A DNA stretch of 64,000 nt from Burkholderia plantarii. GTDB lineage: Bacteria > Pseudomonadota > Gammaproteobacteria > Burkholderiales > Burkholderiaceae. This document shows, piece by piece, positions 60,550 through 64,000 of this stretch. Under the pieces are notes generated by a model. That model was not told the DNA's origin. It made no database searches and was given only the letters and a program-made list of their open reading frames with translations. The DNA is taken from the NCBI RefSeq assembly GCF_001411805.1, contig NZ_CP007213.1, forward strand, positions 2,356,001 through 2,420,000, in the 5' to 3' direction. Positions within the stretch are counted from its first letter, which is position 1. Each line of letters opens with the position of its first letter. The translations under genes were made by a program, and so were the position numbers.

Positions 60550-62763
60550 TCATTGCTTCGTCGCCTCCGTTGCTCGCGGCGTCCACCGGTACATCATCAC
60601 CTTGCCCCGCGCGTCTTCCTCCACGAAGATCAGGTACTCGCCGTTGTCGCGGCGATGCGCGCTGATGCCGAACGGCACGTCCACCCAGCCCGAGGCATGT
60701 CCGACCTCGGCGCCCGGCTTGATCACGCCGAGCTCGCGGCCGTTCTCCTTGTCGTAGACGTGGACGATGCCGGCCGGCTCGACGCCGAACAGGTACCGCC
60801 CCTCGACGGTGATGCCGATCAGGTCGAAGATCGGCTTGGCATCGAGCTGCCACGGCAGCGCGAGCTTGTAGCGCTGCACCGGCGAGCCGCTCGACCACTT
60901 GTCGTAGCGCACCAGCACCGGGCCGACCTCCTTGTTGATGCCGCCCTTCGGCGGCATGTCGGCCGTGTAGCCCGTCACGTAGAGCGTGTCGGTGTCCGGC
61001 TCGTAGATCGCGCGGCGCAGCTCGGTGAACGGCGCCGGCGTCGGATAGTCGGTCAGCTTGTCGAACGAGTAGACCGGGTTGCCGGCCTTGTCGAGGCCGC
61101 CGTAGCGGAAGCGGTGGATGCCGCGCGTCTCGCTGGTGCGCCAGATGTCGCCGCGGGTGTCGACCCACCAGCCCCAGCCGCCCGCCGCCTTCGGCTTGCC
61201 GGTCGTGTTCAGCGAGAACTCGCCGTCCTCGAAGCGGCCGTTGCCGTTCTGGTCGCGCCAGATCCAGTCGCCGCCCGACGGCCGGTTCGGCACCCGGTCC
61301 ACCGGCCGCGCGCGCCCGGCGATCAGGCCCGACGGGATCGCGGTCTCGCCGTCGCGCTTCGGATCGAAGCGGTAGATCTTCAGGTGATCCGCGTACATGT
61401 CGGTCAGGTACAGGAACGTGTGGCCGTCGAGCCGGCGCGCGGTCGGCATGCCGGGCCACTGGTCGGTGGTGAACACGGGGTCCTGCGGATACTTGAAGCG
61501 GTTCGTCAGGAAGCCCGCGTAGCGCCACTCGCGGCCCGCGGGCTTCGAGAAGTCGAGCTCGAAGCGCTTGTTGCCGGTGTAGACGCTGTCCGGCCGGGCC
61601 GGATCGATCCAGGCGCCGTCCACGAACAGCAGGCCGTCCACCTGCCAGCGCAGCTTGCCGTCCGGCGCATAGCTCGCGAGCGTCGCGCCGAGCCCGGCGC
61701 CAATCGACCCCTGCTTCACGCCGATGCCGTTCATCGCCACGTAGATGTTGCCGTCGCGATCGGCGCCCACGCCGGTCAGGCCGTTGAAGCGCTGCGGCCC
61801 GGGGCGGCCCGCGACGCCGGCGAAGATGCCGCCGCGCTCGCCGAGCGTGCCGCCCGGCGCGTAGCCCCTGTCCGACCTCGCGTAGATCAGGATCTGCTGG
61901 CGCGGGCCGTTGTCGGCGATCAGCAGGCGGCCCTTCGGATCGACCGCCACGTCCACCGCGTCGGTGCCGGCCGGCAGCGCCGGCGCGTCGTCGATCGCGC
62001 GGCCGTCGGATTGCAGGTGCGCCAGCTTCGCGGGGCCGTTCACCGAATCGGTCAGCAGCCACAGCGTGCCGTCGGCGGCGAGCGCGATGCGGCCCGGCTC
62101 GTGCGCCGTGAACGAAGCGACCTTGTCCATCGACTCGGCGTCGTAGACATCGACGCTGTCATGCTGCGGATCGGTGGCGTAGAGGCGCTTGTTCGAGGCG
62201 GCGAGGCCGGCGATCTCGGCATGCGTGTCGACGGGCACGTCGTTGATCTTCAGGAAGCTCGCGGCGAGCTTGCCGCGCGCGTCGCTGGCAGCCGCCGCGC
62301 GAAACGGCGCGGGCCGCTTCAGGTCGCCGATCGCGCGCCGCGAGATACCGTACCACTGGCGGCCCTTCTCCGGCCAGATGCCGGGGTTCACGAGCCGGCC
62401 CTTCTCGTTACCGACGCCGATCGCGACATACGCGTAGCGGTCGTTGACGGCGATCGCGTTGCCGCCGGCATCGCCCCAGCCGTGCGTGCCGCCCGCGAAG
62501 CCGAGCATCCGGCCGTTCTGGTAGACGCTCGCCTCGGCGCCGCTCTCGTCCCAGGGCGCATTCGTATAGACCTTGCCTTCGGGCGTGACGGCGATCGCGC
62601 GGATGTCGATCTGGGTCCAGCTGCCGTCGCCGTAGCCGTAGGTGTTGCCGATCCAGGAATTGGTGGCGTCCAGCGTGGTCGCGCCCCGGGCGTGCAGCGG
62701 CAGGCAAGCGGCGAGGATCAGGGCGATCAGGGCAATCAGGGCGATCGGGGGGGAACGTCGCAA
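60550..62763 (-). CDS. Exported NHL/beta-propeller-like protein of the polysaccharide locus
   Basis: A 737-residue exported protein. I place the start at TTG 62763: GGAGAG lies six bases upstream and the product begins MRRSPPIALIALIALILAACLPLHARGA, a clean signal sequence with a possible LAAC lipobox. An upstream ATG at 62868 would add 35 basic residues before the signal. The rest consists of repeats such as 'GRIALAADGTLWLLTDS', 'VAVDPKGRLLIADNGPRQQILIY' and 'VGADRDGNIYVAMNG', typical of NHL or SMP-30-like propellers. Function unknown; a periplasmic scaffold or glycan-binding role in export is reasonable. Confidence 0.75.
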   Translation of the reverse strand: MRRSPPIALIALIALILAACLPLHARGATTLDATNSWIGNTYGYGDGSWTQIDIRAIAVTPEGKVYTNAPWDESGAEASVYQNGRMLGFAGGTHGWGDAGGNAIAVNDRYAYVAIGVGNEKGRLVNPGIWPEKGRQWYGISRRAIGDLKRPAPFRAAAASDARGKLAASFLKINDVPVDTHAEIAGLAASNKRLYATDPQHDSVDVYDAESMDKVASFTAHEPGRIALAADGTLWLLTDSVNGPAKLAHLQSDGRAIDDAPALPAGTDAVDVAVDPKGRLLIADNGPRQQILIYARSDRGYAPGGTLGERGGIFAGVAGRPGPQRFNGLTGVGADRDGNIYVAMNGIGVKQGSIGAGLGATLASYAPDGKLRWQVDGLLFVDGAWIDPARPDSVYTGNKRFELDFSKPAGREWRYAGFLTNRFKYPQDPVFTTDQWPGMPTARRLDGHTFLYLTDMYADHLKIYRFDPKRDGETAIPSGLIAGRARPVDRVPNRPSGGDWIWRDQNGNGRFEDGEFSLNTTGKPKAAGGWGWWVDTRGDIWRTSETRGIHRFRYGGLDKAGNPVYSFDKLTDYPTPAPFTELRRAIYEPDTDTLYVTGYTADMPPKGGINKEVGPVLVRYDKWSSGSPVQRYKLALPWQLDAKPIFDLIGITVEGRYLFGVEPAGIVHVYDKENGRELGVIKPGAEVGHASGWVDVPFGISAHRRDNGEYLIFVEEDARGKVMMYRWTPRATEATKQ

Positions 62764-63340
62764 TGGGGCTCTCCGGAGTGGACGGATGGGCAAAACGGTC
62801 CGTGTCCGTGCCGGCCGGCGGCCCTTGCGTGTGTTCGCAGCAATCGCGTTCGCATCGGGCCGCGCCACGACGCACGGGCCGACGCAGGTTACAAGCGAAA
62901 ATAATCACAAGAAATTGCGAATAATTCCCCGCAACGCATCAACTCCGCACGCACCGGCATTCGGGATCCGTTTTGCGAACAATTCGGCAAATTCGGCGTT
63001 TCCAGCCAGCAAATTCCCGTAACTTGTACCGGCAATCGTGCGATGATCGCTCCCTCGAAAACGATTGCGCCGCCCCCGCCCCGACACCGCGCGCCAACCC
63101 ACATCGCTATTTTTTGCCGATTTCTTTTCCCTAGAATCCAGACAGAATCGTTGCGCCGATCGGGCGATTGTCCGAACCGGTGAAACGATTCGAATGCCGT
63201 CCGGGCGCTCCGCGGGTTTTCGCATGATCGACGTGATGTGATCGCCCGCGCGTCGTTCGGCATTCGTCATGCGCAGGGCCTCGACCCGCGTCACTCACGA
63301 ACCAGGCACGCGTGCCTCTTCCCAGGGCTGAACGGACACG
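62764..63340. promoter_or_regulatory. Divergent promoter region between beta-propeller and acyltransferase genes
   Basis: 577 bp. The segment 62885-63010 is clearly A/T-enriched (AAAATAATCACAAGAAATTGCGAATAATT-like), as expected for promoters on both strands. Repeated AATTCGGCAAATTCGG occurs near 62990. No open frame is convincing. Confidence 0.4.
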
Positions 63341-64000
63341 ATGACGACCGACACACTTCCTCCGCCGATTCCGCACGCAGGCCGCATCGTCCAGCTCGAC
63401 GGCCTGCGCGCGATCGCCGTGATGGCCGTGTTCCTGCAGCACGCCGTGAAGGCACCGCTGTGGATGGGCGTGGATCTGTTCTTCGTGCTGAGCGGGCTGC
63501 TGATCACCGGCATCCTGCTCGACCGCAAGGAGCGCGGCCTGCCGCTGTTCCGCCATTTCTACGTGCGGCGCGCGCGGCGCATCCTGCCGTCGTATGCGCT
63601 GCTGCTGGTGGTCTCCACGCTGCTGTTCGGCGCGGGCTGGCTCGCGCACTGGCCGTGGTACGCGTTCTTCTCGACCAACATCGGGCTGTCGCTGGGCAGC
63701 ATCGGCCACGAGAGCCTGAACGTGCTGTGGTCGCTCGCGGTGGAGGAGCAGTTCTACATCTTCTGGCCTTTCGTGGTGCTGTTCTGCCCCGCGCGCTGGC
63801 TCGCGTGGGTGGCCGCCGCGCTGGTGGTGGCGGCCCCCGTGCTGCGCGCGATCGCGACGCCGTGGTTCGATTCGTTCTGGCCGATCTACTACCTCACGCC
63901 GTTCCGCATGGACCTGCTCGCGGCCGGCGCGCTGCTCGCCGTGGTGCTGCGCCGCGACCGCCGCGTGCTCGAACCGTACACCGGCGTGGCGGTGGCCGCC
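63341..64000 (+). CDS. Membrane acyltransferase (OafA/YrhL-like), 3' end outside window
   Basis: The first 220 residues of an Acyl_transf_3 protein: 'IVQLDGLRAIAVMAVFLQHAV' (Arg and His pair), 'MGVDLFFVLSGLLITGILLDR', 'FYVRRARRILPSYALLL' and 'NVLWSLAVEEQFYIFWPF'. This is the branch of O-acetyltransferases for O-antigen, peptidoglycan and exopolysaccharide. ATG 63341 has ACGGAC upstream. Divergent from the polysaccharide operon, it probably decorates the same glycan. Confidence 0.88.
   Translation, partial: MTTDTLPPPIPHAGRIVQLDGLRAIAVMAVFLQHAVKAPLWMGVDLFFVLSGLLITGILLDRKERGLPLFRHFYVRRARRILPSYALLLVVSTLLFGAGWLAHWPWYAFFSTNIGLSLGSIGHESLNVLWSLAVEEQFYIFWPFVVLFCPARWLAWVAAALVVAAPVLRAIATPWFDSFWPIYYLTPFRMDLLAAGALLAVVLRRDRRVLEPYTGVAVAA

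Noticed and set aside
1..64000. CRISPR arrays, rRNA genes, prophage structural genes, plasmid origins
   Set aside because: I saw no regularly spaced repeats, rRNA sequence, phage morphogenesis genes or iteron clusters anywhere in the window.

Overview
The window looks like a Burkholderia chromosome. It is very GC-rich with dense genes. It carries a Burkholderia-type porin, an HU protein with a lysine/alanine-rich tail, galU, a lipid-linked polysaccharide locus, and a complete selenocysteine/formate dehydrogenase block (selC-selB-selA-fdhE-fdoI-fdoH-fdoG). I infer a plant-associated Burkholderia (gladioli/glumae-like), but the species is a guess.

Region 1 (1-12.3 kb) is an accessory stretch rich in oxidoreductases. 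It holds a partial esterase, a quinone-oxidoreductase-like MDR protein, an EthD-domain protein, an NmrA-like protein, an SDR, an MFS exporter, a Gfo/Idh/MocA dehydrogenase, three Old Yellow Enzyme paralogues and a LysR regulator. Several intergenic gaps hold strong palindromes that look like operators.

Region 2 (12.3-28.4 kb) is the most interesting part: an apparently complete biosynthetic gene cluster built around a divergent promoter at 17245-17626. The leftward operon encodes a methyltransferase, a metallo-beta-lactamase-fold hydrolase, a large FAD/NAD(P)-binding protein, a cupin and a zeta-type glutathione transferase. The rightward operon encodes a glutamate-1-semialdehyde-aminomutase-like PLP enzyme, an AurF-type diiron N-oxygenase with all seven metal ligands, and a single-module NRPS with the order A-T-E-R (reductive release). 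A LysR regulator, a DHA2 exporter and a sulfite-oxidase-family molybdoenzyme follow. A cupin, an AurF-type oxygenase, an aminotransferase and a reductase-ended NRPS together recall the fragin/valdiazen, pvf and mgo families. I infer an N-oxygenated amino-acid-derived metabolite (nitro, oxime, N-oxide or diazeniumdiolate); the product is unknown.

Region 3 (28.5-37.3 kb) is a catabolic module: amidase, beta-phenylalanine-type aminotransferase, MHS transporter, porin, TetR regulator, phosphotriesterase-fold hydrolase and a BKACE-family enzyme. Three near-identical 15-bp palindromes, TTGTWCRSTGAACAA-like, sit upstream of its transcription units and define a likely TetR regulon. A beta-amino-acid degradation route is the best fit.

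Region 4 (37.5-38.7 kb) is an integration scar: half of an IS701-family transposase joined tail-to-tail to the N-terminal part of a P4-type integrase, next to tRNA-Sec. This suggests that the accessory DNA to the left entered at selC.

Region 5 (38.7-48.1 kb) is the selenocysteine and formate dehydrogenase block. fdoG has an in-frame UGA followed by a recognisable bacterial SECIS hairpin. Region 6 (48.6-64 kb) holds housekeeping genes (aspartoacylase-family deacylase, YihY-type membrane protein, porin, HU, galU) and then a surface polysaccharide locus (two acyltransferases, a fused double glycosyltransferase, a Wzx-like flippase and an exported beta-propeller protein).
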